Position numbers and translations under genes: made by a program
The notes under the pieces: generated by a model
The model's input: only the letters and a program-made list of their open reading frames with translations
Databases searched by the model: none
Told to the model about the DNA's origin: nothing
Part shown: positions 32,847-40,550 of the stretch, one piece after another
Position numbering within the stretch: the stretch's first letter is position 1
Layout of the letters: each line of letters begins with the position of its first letter
From: Allochromatium tepidum
Lineage (GTDB): Bacteria; Pseudomonadota; Gammaproteobacteria; Chromatiales; Chromatiaceae
Direction: 5' to 3'
DNA: 64,000 bases
NCBI RefSeq assembly: GCF_018409545.1
Contig: NZ_AP024563.1
Span: 2,564,001 to 2,628,000, forward strand

Positions 32847-35432
32847 ATGGACAGAAACACGCTGACCGGGATATTGATTCCGGTCGTCCTGCTGGTCGCC
32901 TCGGGGGCCGTGTCGGCGGCGGAGGTTTTTCCGCAGCAGAACGCCGTCGATCAGGCGCCGTCCGCCCCGACCTCCATGCCCGCGATGACGGCGCAACAGC
33001 TCACAAGCCGCGTCGGACGCCCCCCATCGTCTGCGGCCGCCACGCTCGCGCTCACGGACGAAGAACGCGAGCAGTTGAACCGGGAGGCTACGGCGGCGGT
33101 TGCCTCGGGCAAGCCGTTCAAGGTCGGGGCCGTCAAGCCCGTGGCCATCGATGTCGATCTCAAGCCCATCGACGTAAAAGCCATGGGCGATCAGACCTAC
33201 TCCTTCGCCGATGGTCTGGTGCGCCGATCCGAGGGCGAACTGCACTGGATGATCCGGCTCGATGCGACCGGCTCGGCGGGAACGCGGCTGTTGCTCGATA
33301 ACATCCGGCTGCCGGACGGTGCCAAGATCCACGTCTACAACGACGCCGGCGACCTGCGCAGCTATTCCAACGTCGGCGAGCGTCTGTGGACGCACAGCTT
33401 CGCCGGCGAACAGCTCTACATCCAGGTCGAGGTCACGGAAGCGGACTCGGACGATGTGCGCTTCACCATTGCCTCGGCCATGCTGCGTCACCCGCTGCCG
33501 CGCGAACTCTGCCCCCACAATGCGCCCTGTGTCGAGGACGCTTCCTGCTTCAATCCCATCGACTGGCCGGAGATCGACAAGGCGCGCAAGGCCGTGGCCT
33601 ACATCAACTTCATCGATGACGGCTGGGGCTATGCCTGTAGCGGTGGGTTGCTCGCCGATACCGACCCCGAGACGACCATTCCCTATTTTCTGACGGCTGA
33701 TCATTGCGTGAGCAATCCCGATGTCGCCGCCACGGTCGAAGCCTGGTTCGACTATCGCACCCCAGGCTGCCACAGCGGTTGTCAGCCGGTGCCCTCGGGC
33801 ACCTTCAGTACGCTGGGCGCGACACTGATCCGGCACTCGGCGGTGGATGACCACAGTCTGCTGGTCCTCGACGAGCTGCCGCCCGAGGATGCCTGGTATC
33901 TGGGCTGGACCAGTACGCCCGTGGCCTGGTCGGATGGTGCCACGCTGTTCCGGCTGAGCCATCCGCAGGGTTCGCCTCAAGCCTTCTCGACGCATCGTGT
34001 CGATGCCGGCACGGATCCGACCGAATACTGCGGCGTCACCACCATGCCGCGCGGTGCCTATATCTTCAGCCGCAATGCCATGGGGGCCACAGAGCCGGGC
34101 AGCAGCGGCGCCCCGGTACTGACGGCCAGCGGGCAGGTCGTCGGCCAACTCTATGGCAGTTGCGGCTCGAACATCGATGACGTCTGCGATTCGGTCTCCA
34201 ACACCACGGTCGATGGCGCCTTCGCCAATTACTATCAATGGGTGAAACCCTGGCTGGATCCGGATGTGAACAATCTGCCGCTGAGTGTCCAAAAGGTTGG
34301 CGGTGGAAATGGACGGGTGACGGCGACCAAGATTCGGATGAGCGACGAGGCGACGCAGGCGCTCACACCCACGCCGCCGGACGGCCCGGTGCAATCTCAA
34401 CCCGAATGGCCTTGGCAGGCGCGGCTGAGTATCAGCACCTGGCGTTTGAATGGGGACTGGACGTGCGGCGGCTCGGTGGTCCATCCCAACTGGATTCTGA
34501 CGGCGGCGCACTGTGTGGTCGATGACATCGGCGATGGGCGCTTCACGACGGTTGCGCCCTCCGCGATCGAGGTACGTACCGGTTCGAGCCGTCCCGACTG
34601 CGGCGGTCAGGTGTCCAGGGTCAAGCGCATCGTCAAGCATCCGGCCTTCGATCCGGTCACGGGCAATAACGATATCGCCCTGCTCGAACTCAAGACTCCG
34701 GTTTGGGCTGAGCCGATCCGGCCGGTCACCTGCGAGCGTGAGGAAGAGTTGGCCTGTATCCGAACACGCAGCCGCATCACCGGCTGGGGAACGGAAGAGA
34801 TGTGTGAGACGTCCGGCTATCCGATGACCGTGCTCAAGAGCCAGGAAGCCGTGATCGAGAGTCCCAATGACTGCCGCCGCACGTATGAGGGTGCCGGCAG
34901 AAACATCAGGATCACCAGTAACATGATTTGCGCGAGTTCGACACCGGCCAACGGTGCCTGTCAGTTGGAGGATGGCAGTCCGCTGGTCGTGAGCAACCAG
35001 CGTGGCGGCTATGTGCAGGCGGGAATCGCGAGCTGGTCGCGTCCGAACCGGCCCAATCTGATCAACAGGATGGCTGATCCCAACGATTACACGGATAGAA
35101 TCAATGATTGTGGAAACGCACCTCGGCATGCCGTCTATACGCGCTTGGCCAACTATGTCGACTGGATGGAAACGACGACCGGTATGGATTTCAGCTCGGA
35201 TGTCGGACCGGGCGTGATCGACTGCGGCGGTGTCTGTGTCGGCCAATATGCGAAGGATACGCGCGTGACCCTGGAGGCGCGCCCCGACCACGGCTCATTC
35301 TTCGATGGCTGGCAGGGCGCCTGTAGCGGCAAGGACAGCATCTGCGAGGTCAGCATGAGCCAGGCTCAGAGCGTCAAGGCGCTGTTCAGGCCGATGCAGC
35401 CGCGTTCGCTGTGCGCAACCTGCACGCGCTGA
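32847..35432 (+). CDS. Secreted tandem serine protease / pseudoprotease with C-terminal B-repeat domain
   Basis: An 861-residue exported protein. Residues 1-25 form a signal peptide. Residues about 85-215 resemble the propeptide region of lysyl-endopeptidase-type enzymes. Domain 1 (about 225-470) is an active-looking trypsin-fold protease with His286 (TADHC), Asp335 (DHSLLVLD) and Ser420 (EPGSSGAP). Domain 2 (about 520-775) is a chymotrypsin-like domain with His555 (TAAHC) and Asp609 (NNDIALLEL), but where GDSGGP is expected it reads LEDGSP, so the serine is Asp709. Residues about 790-848 are an InlB-type bacterial repeat (FFDGWQGACSG). AGGAG precedes the ATG at 32847. The 240 bp upstream hold no other gene. 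Confidence 0.85.
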   Translation: MDRNTLTGILIPVVLLVASGAVSAAEVFPQQNAVDQAPSAPTSMPAMTAQQLTSRVGRPPSSAAATLALTDEEREQLNREATAAVASGKPFKVGAVKPVAIDVDLKPIDVKAMGDQTYSFADGLVRRSEGELHWMIRLDATGSAGTRLLLDNIRLPDGAKIHVYNDAGDLRSYSNVGERLWTHSFAGEQLYIQVEVTEADSDDVRFTIASAMLRHPLPRELCPHNAPCVEDASCFNPIDWPEIDKARKAVAYINFIDDGWGYACSGGLLADTDPETTIPYFLTADHCVSNPDVAATVEAWFDYRTPGCHSGCQPVPSGTFSTLGATLIRHSAVDDHSLLVLDELPPEDAWYLGWTSTPVAWSDGATLFRLSHPQGSPQAFSTHRVDAGTDPTEYCGVTTMPRGAYIFSRNAMGATEPGSSGAPVLTASGQVVGQLYGSCGSNIDDVCDSVSNTTVDGAFANYYQWVKPWLDPDVNNLPLSVQKVGGGNGRVTATKIRMSDEATQALTPTPPDGPVQSQPEWPWQARLSISTWRLNGDWTCGGSVVHPNWILTAAHCVVDDIGDGRFTTVAPSAIEVRTGSSRPDCGGQVSRVKRIVKHPAFDPVTGNNDIALLELKTPVWAEPIRPVTCEREEELACIRTRSRITGWGTEEMCETSGYPMTVLKSQEAVIESPNDCRRTYEGAGRNIRITSNMICASSTPANGACQLEDGSPLVVSNQRGGYVQAGIASWSRPNRPNLINRMADPNDYTDRINDCGNAPRHAVYTRLANYVDWMETTTGMDFSSDVGPGVIDCGGVCVGQYAKDTRVTLEARPDHGSFFDGWQGACSGKDSICEVSMSQAQSVKALFRPMQPRSLCATCTR

Positions 35433-35461
35433 TTGGTTTATCGGCTGGGTGAGAGCAAACC

Positions 35462-35557
35462 ATGCTGGCGGAGAACCTGGAGAATTGGGCGAAACGCGAA
35501 CGCGCCGAGGGCGAGCAGGTTGGGTTGCAACGAGGTCGCTTGGAAGGAAGCTTCTCA
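35462..35557 (+). pseudogene. C-terminal remnant of a PDDEXK (Rpn-like) nuclease/transposase-associated gene
   Basis: Only 32 codons remain: MLAENLENWAKRERAEGEQV and a GLQRGRLEG tail. This charged helix with QRGRLEG-like ends is typical of the C-terminus of Rpn/PD-(D/E)XK family proteins. It stops exactly where the 165-bp repeat begins, although the frame runs on through the repeat to 35719. Assignment rests on the short motif alone. Confidence 0.4.
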
Positions 35558-35722
35558 GGAGCGTGTCGCGTCGTGAGACGCCGCACCGTCACCAGGCCCT
35601 TACGGGCAGAGCCGCACGGCCCGGCAGGTGGAAAGCCTGCACCTGTTTCCGGCGGCTGCACGGTCGTAGCCGCTCTCCCTCCCCGTCCTGAAGGACGGGG
35701 TTTCTCGCGGAAGAACTGATGA
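35558..35722. repeat. 165-bp dispersed repeat, copy 1
   Basis: This block is identical to 38797-38961 except at two positions that pair with each other in a hairpin (CCCCGTCC, TGAA, GGACGGGG at 35681-35700). It begins GGAGCGTGTCGCG and ends AAGAACTGATGA. Both strands are largely open but no real protein is evident. The hairpin resembles subterminal structures of IS200/IS605 (tnpB-type) elements, so I read it as a non-coding remnant of such an element. Confidence 0.8.
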
Positions 35723-35723
35723 A

Positions 35724-35754
35724 AAACCGCTCCTGGTTTTGCCGGGAGCGGTTT
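35724..35754 (-). terminator. Terminator of the PPC-domain gene
   Basis: A 13-bp stem (35724-35736 with 35742-35754, one G-T pair) with a five-base loop lies 55 bases past the stop of the leftward gene at 35809. In the leftward direction it is followed by a T-run (AAAAA at 35722-35726 on the plus strand). It overlaps the end of repeat copy 1. Confidence 0.7.
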
Positions 35755-35808
35755 CATTTTGGGGCCGGATCGCAGAAAGCCGATCCGCCCCAACCCGAAA
35801 CAGGCCGT

Positions 35809-37413
35809 TTATGGCGTATAGGGATTCGGGCGATTCAGAAAGTCCTCGTAGGCATCGGTGTCGATGGTGCTGGGCGGCAGTTGGGTTCCGTGCCAGGTGA
35901 AGTTGTAGGGACCAGTATAAGCTTTGGTTTTGTCTATTTCGATTTCACCACTATAAACAGCGCACCCACACCTCGCTAGCGTTTGATAAGTGTTGCATAA
36001 TTTTTGATCTTCTTGCGGTGCTGTAGTAACACATCCCGGGGGATCATTTGTGTTATATAGACATCCGGGATCTACTCCATAGACACAAGAATCTGTACTT
36101 TTTTTGCACAATAAATTGTTTCCAGGTCGACTGCACATATCAGTTGGCACATAGCAAAAGTTACCTGCTGCACTTATATCTTTTGCACCATCAACAACTT
36201 CACAAGAACACCGATCGCCAGTAAATCCAAGCTCGATGTCTACAAATTGGTAGCCAACACATTTAGTTGTAAAAAGACGCTTGTGATTCACACGCGCAAA
36301 ATAATACCCAGGATCTTTTAATCCAATTCGAAAAGTTTCTGGGACAGAAACACTGTTATCAGTATTAAATGCAAGCAAAGGCTTTGCATTTGGCCACTTT
36401 TCAACTTCATTCTGATCATAAACCTCAAAAAACCAATTGCCAGCACCACATTTCTCCTTGGCGCAGAAAGACAATGTAACTATTTCGTTACCTTGAGATT
36501 TATAAACATACCAGTCATCATCTTCACCTTGCGCCCACTCATCTTCTTGAGTATCAACATTCTGAAAAGTGAGATTTATTAATCCATACATGGTGACTCC
36601 GTTCGCCAAGGGATTGGCCCGACTCGGCACATCGTTCGGCTCGACCTCGGTATCATAGAAGCCGACGATGGGCTGCTGGCCGGGAAGCGGCGAATCCTGG
36701 ACCACGACGGCGACCGAATAGGGATAGATCGTCGCATTCGTGGCCGGCACTGTGGTCAGGGTGCCATCTGCCGGCTTGACGACGATATAGTAGGTGCCGG
36801 TCAACCCAGCCGTGACGCTGTAGGTCATGGAATAATAGGTTTCGCGATCCTTGTCATAAGAATCGATCGCGCCCATGACGTTGGTGTTGTAGTTCGCAAG
36901 GATGTTGCCGGCCGCATCGCGCACAGAGATATTCCAGACTGCCGGCAGACCTGCCAGCAAATTGACGCCATCGATCCAATACGGAACCGAGAAAGTGACG
37001 AGGATATTCTGATTGGGCGCCGTGGTCTCGGTATAGAACCAGTCCTGATCGGCCAATCCGTAGAGCTGCCCCCAGAAATTCACCCCCCGGACCAGCGGAT
37101 CGGCGGAGATGAAATTGTCGTTCGGCTCGGTCTCACCATAGCTCGCGGCGGGGATGACCGAGGCGAGCGTGACGCCGAACTGCAACGGCTCGGCGACGCA
37201 GGTACGAATCCCATAGTCATGTCCGGCCTGATGCCCGAGCTGAAAGCCGTTCGCCTCACCCGCGCTGTAGCCCTGGGAATACCCAGAGTTGAAGCTGGAT
37301 TCGCGATCGGCCCTGCAGGTCTCTTCGGGAGGATAGCCACCGAGCGTGGCCGCATTCACCGCGATGGGTAGCAGAAGCGCGAGCCCCGCTACAGGGTGCA
37401 TCAGAGATTTCAT
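35809..37413 (-). CDS. Secreted protein with two PPC-type domains and a cysteine-rich C-terminal part
   Basis: A 534-residue exported protein with a signal peptide (residues 1-21). Residues 43-68 are a Gly/Tyr-rich stretch (NSGYSQGYSAGEANGFQLG). Two bacterial pre-peptidase C-terminal (PPC) domains begin at TEPNDNFISADPL (about 95) and VEPNDVPSRANPL (about 257). These beta-sandwich domains are usual in secreted peptidases, but no peptidase domain is present here. Residues about 390-500 hold many cysteines. Codons for residues about 272-500 are strikingly AT-rich relative to the rest. Start ATG at 37413 has AGGAA 9 bases upstream. Role unknown; it may be an adhesin or a partner of a secreted enzyme. 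Confidence 0.75.
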   Translation of the reverse strand: MKSLMHPVAGLALLLPIAVNAATLGGYPPEETCRADRESSFNSGYSQGYSAGEANGFQLGHQAGHDYGIRTCVAEPLQFGVTLASVIPAASYGETEPNDNFISADPLVRGVNFWGQLYGLADQDWFYTETTAPNQNILVTFSVPYWIDGVNLLAGLPAVWNISVRDAAGNILANYNTNVMGAIDSYDKDRETYYSMTYSVTAGLTGTYYIVVKPADGTLTTVPATNATIYPYSVAVVVQDSPLPGQQPIVGFYDTEVEPNDVPSRANPLANGVTMYGLINLTFQNVDTQEDEWAQGEDDDWYVYKSQGNEIVTLSFCAKEKCGAGNWFFEVYDQNEVEKWPNAKPLLAFNTDNSVSVPETFRIGLKDPGYYFARVNHKRLFTTKCVGYQFVDIELGFTGDRCSCEVVDGAKDISAAGNFCYVPTDMCSRPGNNLLCKKSTDSCVYGVDPGCLYNTNDPPGCVTTAPQEDQKLCNTYQTLARCGCAVYSGEIEIDKTKAYTGPYNFTWHGTQLPPSTIDTDAYEDFLNRPNPYTP

Positions 37414-37768
37414 GGATTTCGTTCCTTCGTCGTCGAGTTGATGAAGTGTTTGGACGAGCGAACCTGGATCATGGGTGTCACAATATCGCCTTCGAGCCGC
37501 CTCGATCCTGGATTTGCATCGCTGCGAACGATCGGCTAGCTTGGCGCGCTGTCTCCGCCCCCTGGGCGCGGCCCGATCACCCAAGACCCGGTGAATCGTT
37601 CCCACCGATTCCATACACCGGCCACGACACGAGTCGTACCATAAAAGTAACACTTTTTGCCTTGAACGCAACTTTGGGCGCCGGATACGTCCGTACTGAA
37701 GTTTATCCCAACATGCCGTGCGATCAAGTCGTTCGCTCCTCGAAATCAGCGACTCCATGTGGTGATTC
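37414..37768. other. 355-bp divergent intergenic region
   Basis: This region lies between the leftward PPC-domain gene and the rightward GT2 gene. It holds no credible gene. A locally AT-richer stretch (AAAAGTAACACTTTTTGCC around 37644-37662) may carry promoters, but I could not fix a box pair with confidence. Confidence 0.4.
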
Positions 37769-38545
37769 GTGTCCGGCCTTCCTGAACCCGTAACCTGCGA
37801 TCAAGCACCAAATCCGGCCGCCCCTCCTCGGGTAGCGGACGTCCTGGTCCTGATCCCGGCCCACAACGAGGCCGCGACCGTCGGCGCCATCGTGCGCGAG
37901 GTGCGCCGGCGCTGGGGCTATCCGGTGGTTGTGATCGACGACTGTAGCACCGACGACACAGCCGAGATCGCCCGCGCCGCCGGTGCCACCCTGCTGCCGC
38001 TGCCGCTGCAACTGGGCGCCTGGGGCGCGCTCCAGACCGGACTGCGCTATGCCGAGCGCAACGGCTATCGTCTGGCCGTCACCCTCGATGCCGACGGCCA
38101 GCACGAGCCGGCCCAGATCGGCACCCTGGTCGCGCCCGTGCTCGCGGGCCGGGCCAACGTCGTGATCGGCGCCTTCCCCGCCCGCGCCAGCCCGGCGCGA
38201 CGCCTCGCCTGGCACTATTTCCGCCGGCTGACCGGACTCGACCTGGAGGACATCACCTCCGGCTTTCGCGCCTACGACGCACGGGCCATCCGGCTGCTGG
38301 CCTCGCGCGAGGCGACCCTGCTCGACTATCAGGACGTCGGCGTGCTCCTGACCCTGCATCGGCACGGTCTGCGCGTGATCGAGGAACCCGTGCCGATGCA
38401 ACCGCGTCTCCAGGGTGTCTCCAGGGTGTTCAAGTCCTGGTGGACGGTGGGAAACTATATGCTTCAGACCAGTCTGCTCTGTCTGGCGCGCGTCGGCCAT
38501 GGTCGAGCGCGCGACCGGCGGACGGACTCAGACGTATCAGGATAG
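37769..38545 (+). CDS. Glycosyltransferase family 2, polyprenyl-phosphate sugar transferase-like
   Basis: A 258-residue GT-A enzyme. It has LVLIPAHNEAATVGAIVREV at residues about 26-45, VIDDCSTDDT, the metal-binding LDADGQH, and an ITSGFRAYD block typical of the DPM1/DPG-synthase group that moves a sugar from a nucleotide donor to a polyprenyl phosphate or acceptor. No C-terminal membrane helices. Start is GTG with a weak ribosome site. The end of the gene is next to a repeat-bearing insertion, so the last residues (RTDSDVSG) may not be original. A DUF2304 gene, its usual neighbour, follows after the insertion. Confidence 0.82.
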   Translation: MSGLPEPVTCDQAPNPAAPPRVADVLVLIPAHNEAATVGAIVREVRRRWGYPVVVIDDCSTDDTAEIARAAGATLLPLPLQLGAWGALQTGLRYAERNGYRLAVTLDADGQHEPAQIGTLVAPVLAGRANVVIGAFPARASPARRLAWHYFRRLTGLDLEDITSGFRAYDARAIRLLASREATLLDYQDVGVLLTLHRHGLRVIEEPVPMQPRLQGVSRVFKSWWTVGNYMLQTSLLCLARVGHGRARDRRTDSDVSG

Positions 38546-38968
38546 GATCGACGTTTCCGTCAACTACCCCGCCCTGAAGGGCGGAGCTTGTGAGAGCAAG
38601 CTGGGTTGACCAGCCTCAGCCCGCCTGACCGGGACGGTCGAAAGGGGCTCCGTGCGCAACAGGTCGTCAAGACTCACCGGCGGATGCTTCCTCAGTCCGC
38701 CGCTCTGAAAGGTCTGGATCATGCTGACGAAAGGTAAAGCGTCGAAGGTTCGGGTCGCCGCCGTCAGGCGGGAGCCGGTTGCACACATTGGCGAGGGGAG
38801 CGTGTCGCGTCGTGAGACGCCGCACCGTCACCAGGCCCTTACGGGCAGAGCCGCACGGCCCGGCAGGTGGAAAGCCTGCACCTGTTTCCGGCGGCTGCAC
38901 GGTCGTAGCCGCTCTCCCTCCCCGCCCTGAAGGGCGGGGTTTCTCGCGGAAGAACTGATGACGTATCA
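38531..38968. mobile_element. Repeat-bearing insertion between GT2 and DUF2304 genes (IS200/IS605-derived remnant)
   Basis: The segment is bounded by a 9-base direct repeat GACGTATCA (38531-38539 and 38960-38968). At the left it has hairpin CCGCCC-TGAA-GGGCGG (38569-38584) followed at once by AGCTTG-TGAGAG-CAAGCT (38585-38602). At the right it ends in copy 2 of the 165-bp repeat. No transposase is inside. The paired hairpins at both ends recall IS200/IS605 elements, although those normally make no target duplication, so the direct repeat could be chance. Confidence 0.45.
38797..38961. repeat. 165-bp dispersed repeat, copy 2
   Basis: Matches 35558-35722 at 163 of 165 positions. The hairpin arm reads CCCCGCCC-TGAA-GGGCGGGG at 38920-38939, so both differences (T to C and A to G) fall on one base pair and preserve it. 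Its last bases supply the ATG of the DUF2304 gene at 38958. Confidence 0.82.
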
Positions 38969-39329
38969 AATGACCTCGATGGTGATCGGGCTGACGCTCG
39001 CCGCCGTGATCCTGTGGCTGGTGCGCCGCGATCATCTGCACGGCCCCTATGCGGTCTGGTGGATCGGCGCGGCGGCGACCGTCACGGTGCTGGGCTTCTT
39101 TCCGAGCGTCTTCGACCGTCTCGGCGGCTATCTGGGCGTCAGCTATCCGCCGATGCTGGCCATGGTGCTGGGCTTCGCCCTACTGCTGATCAAGATCCTG
39201 ACCATGGACCTGGAGCGCTCGCGTCAGGAGCGTCAGATCCGGCGTCTGGCCCAGCGGCTGGCGATGCTGGAAGCGCGCGAGCCGCCGGCCTCCGATCCGG
39301 ACGACCGGCCACAGGCCCCCGCCTCCTGA
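38958..39329 (+). CDS. DUF2304 family membrane protein
   Basis: A 123-residue protein with three hydrophobic segments (about 5-22, 34-52 and 64-82) and a charged C-terminal coiled coil (LERSRQERQIRRLAQRLAML). DUF2304 proteins usually sit beside GT2 polyprenyl-glycosyltransferases, as here, and are thought to assist them in the membrane. The ATG at 38958 lies inside the 165-bp repeat; an internal ATG at 38970 would remove four residues and may be the ancestral start. Its stop precedes the next GT gene by 3 bases. Confidence 0.75.
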   Translation: MTYQMTSMVIGLTLAAVILWLVRRDHLHGPYAVWWIGAAATVTVLGFFPSVFDRLGGYLGVSYPPMLAMVLGFALLLIKILTMDLERSRQERQIRRLAQRLAMLEAREPPASDPDDRPQAPAS

Positions 39330-39332
39330 GCC

Positions 39333-40550
39333 ATGCGCGTCCTGCACATCGGCAAGTATTTCCCCCCATTCGCGGGCGGCATGGAGCATTTCCTCGCCGA
39401 CCTGCTGCCGGCGCTCAAGGCGCAGGGGATCGAAGCCGCCGCGCTGGTGCATCACGAGCGATCCGGCCGTCACGGCTCACGCCCGATCGCGCCCGAGGAT
39501 CCGCCGGTGTATCGCGCCCCGACCTATGGGCGACTGCTCTATGCGCCGATCAGTCCCGCCTTCCCGCGCCGGCTCGACCGGCTCATCGGCGAACTCGCGC
39601 CCGATCTGCTGCATCTGCACCTGCCCAACACCTCGGCCTTCTGGGCGCTCGCCCTGCCCTCGGCGCGCCGTCTGCCCTGGGTGGTGCACTGGCATTCGGA
39701 CGTGGTCGCCTCGACGCTCGACCGGCGTCTGAGTCTGGCCTATGGACTCTATCGACCCTTCGAGCAGGCGTTGCTCGCCCGCGCCGAGCGGATCATCGCC
39801 ACCTCGCCGGAGTATCTCGCGTCCAGTCCGGCACTGGCGCCCCGGCGTGAACGCTGTGTCGTCGTGCCTCTGGGTCTGGATGCCGCGCGTATCCCCGAAC
39901 CCGACGCCGCGAGCCGTGCCCAAGCGGAGGCGTTGTGGCATAGCGTCGCCCCCTCAGATAGACACAGCCCTAGCCCCCGGCGTGTCCTCGCCATCGGGCG
40001 TCTGACCTATTACAAGGGACACGAGATCCTGATCCGGGCCGCCGCTGCATTGCGCGAAGCCGGCGTGCTCATCGTCGGCTCGGGCGATCTGGCCGATGCG
40101 CTGCGCGGATCGATCGCGACACTCGGGCTGAACGGGCGCGTCCGGCTCGTGGGTCATCAGCCCGGCCCAGTGCTCGACGCCCTGCTGGCCGGTTGCGACC
40201 TGTTGTGCCTGCCCTCGATCGAGCGGACCGAGGCGTTCGGACTGGTGCAGTTGGAGGCCATGCGCTTCGGCAAGCCGGTGGTGGTCAGCGATATCCCCGG
40301 CTCGGGGACCGGCTGGGTGGTGCGTCAGGCAGGCAACGGCTTGACGGTTCCGCCGGGCGATCCTACGGCGCTCGCTGCCGCTATCGATCGGCTGGGGCGC
40401 GATCCCGAGCAGGCCCGGCGACTCGGCCAGGCGGGCGCCCAGGCGCTGGAGACGCACTTCGGTATCGCGCGCATCGCCGAACGGATCGCGCAGCTCTATG
40501 CCGAGGTGGTCGACGCACGCCCCCAGAGCGTCAGCAGGAAGAAGACATAG
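39333..40550 (+). CDS. Glycosyltransferase family 4
   Basis: A 405-residue GT-B enzyme. The N-terminus VLHIGKYFPPFAGGMEHFLA is the classical GT4 opening. The C-terminal donor domain has AIGRLTYYKGHEILIRA and IERTEAFGLVQLEAMRFGKP with the EX7E motif, followed by VVVSDIPGSGTGWV. It probably adds a hexose in polysaccharide or glycolipid assembly together with the GT2 and DUF2304 proteins just upstream. Its 3' end overlaps the convergent membrane-protein gene by 55 bases. Confidence 0.9.
   Translation: MRVLHIGKYFPPFAGGMEHFLADLLPALKAQGIEAAALVHHERSGRHGSRPIAPEDPPVYRAPTYGRLLYAPISPAFPRRLDRLIGELAPDLLHLHLPNTSAFWALALPSARRLPWVVHWHSDVVASTLDRRLSLAYGLYRPFEQALLARAERIIATSPEYLASSPALAPRRERCVVVPLGLDAARIPEPDAASRAQAEALWHSVAPSDRHSPSPRRVLAIGRLTYYKGHEILIRAAAALREAGVLIVGSGDLADALRGSIATLGLNGRVRLVGHQPGPVLDALLAGCDLLCLPSIERTEAFGLVQLEAMRFGKPVVVSDIPGSGTGWVVRQAGNGLTVPPGDPTALAAAIDRLGRDPEQARRLGQAGAQALETHFGIARIAERIAQLYAEVVDARPQSVSRKKT

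Noticed and set aside
32802-35291. 829-codon open frame antisense to the secreted protease gene
   Set aside because: Low-complexity Arg/Asp/Ile-rich translation typical of antisense frames in GC-rich genes; the plus strand has clear protease motifs.
38721-38930. 69-codon open frame MLTKGKASKV... running into repeat copy 2
   Set aside because: No similarity to known TnpB starts and it depends on the repeat; not supported as a gene.
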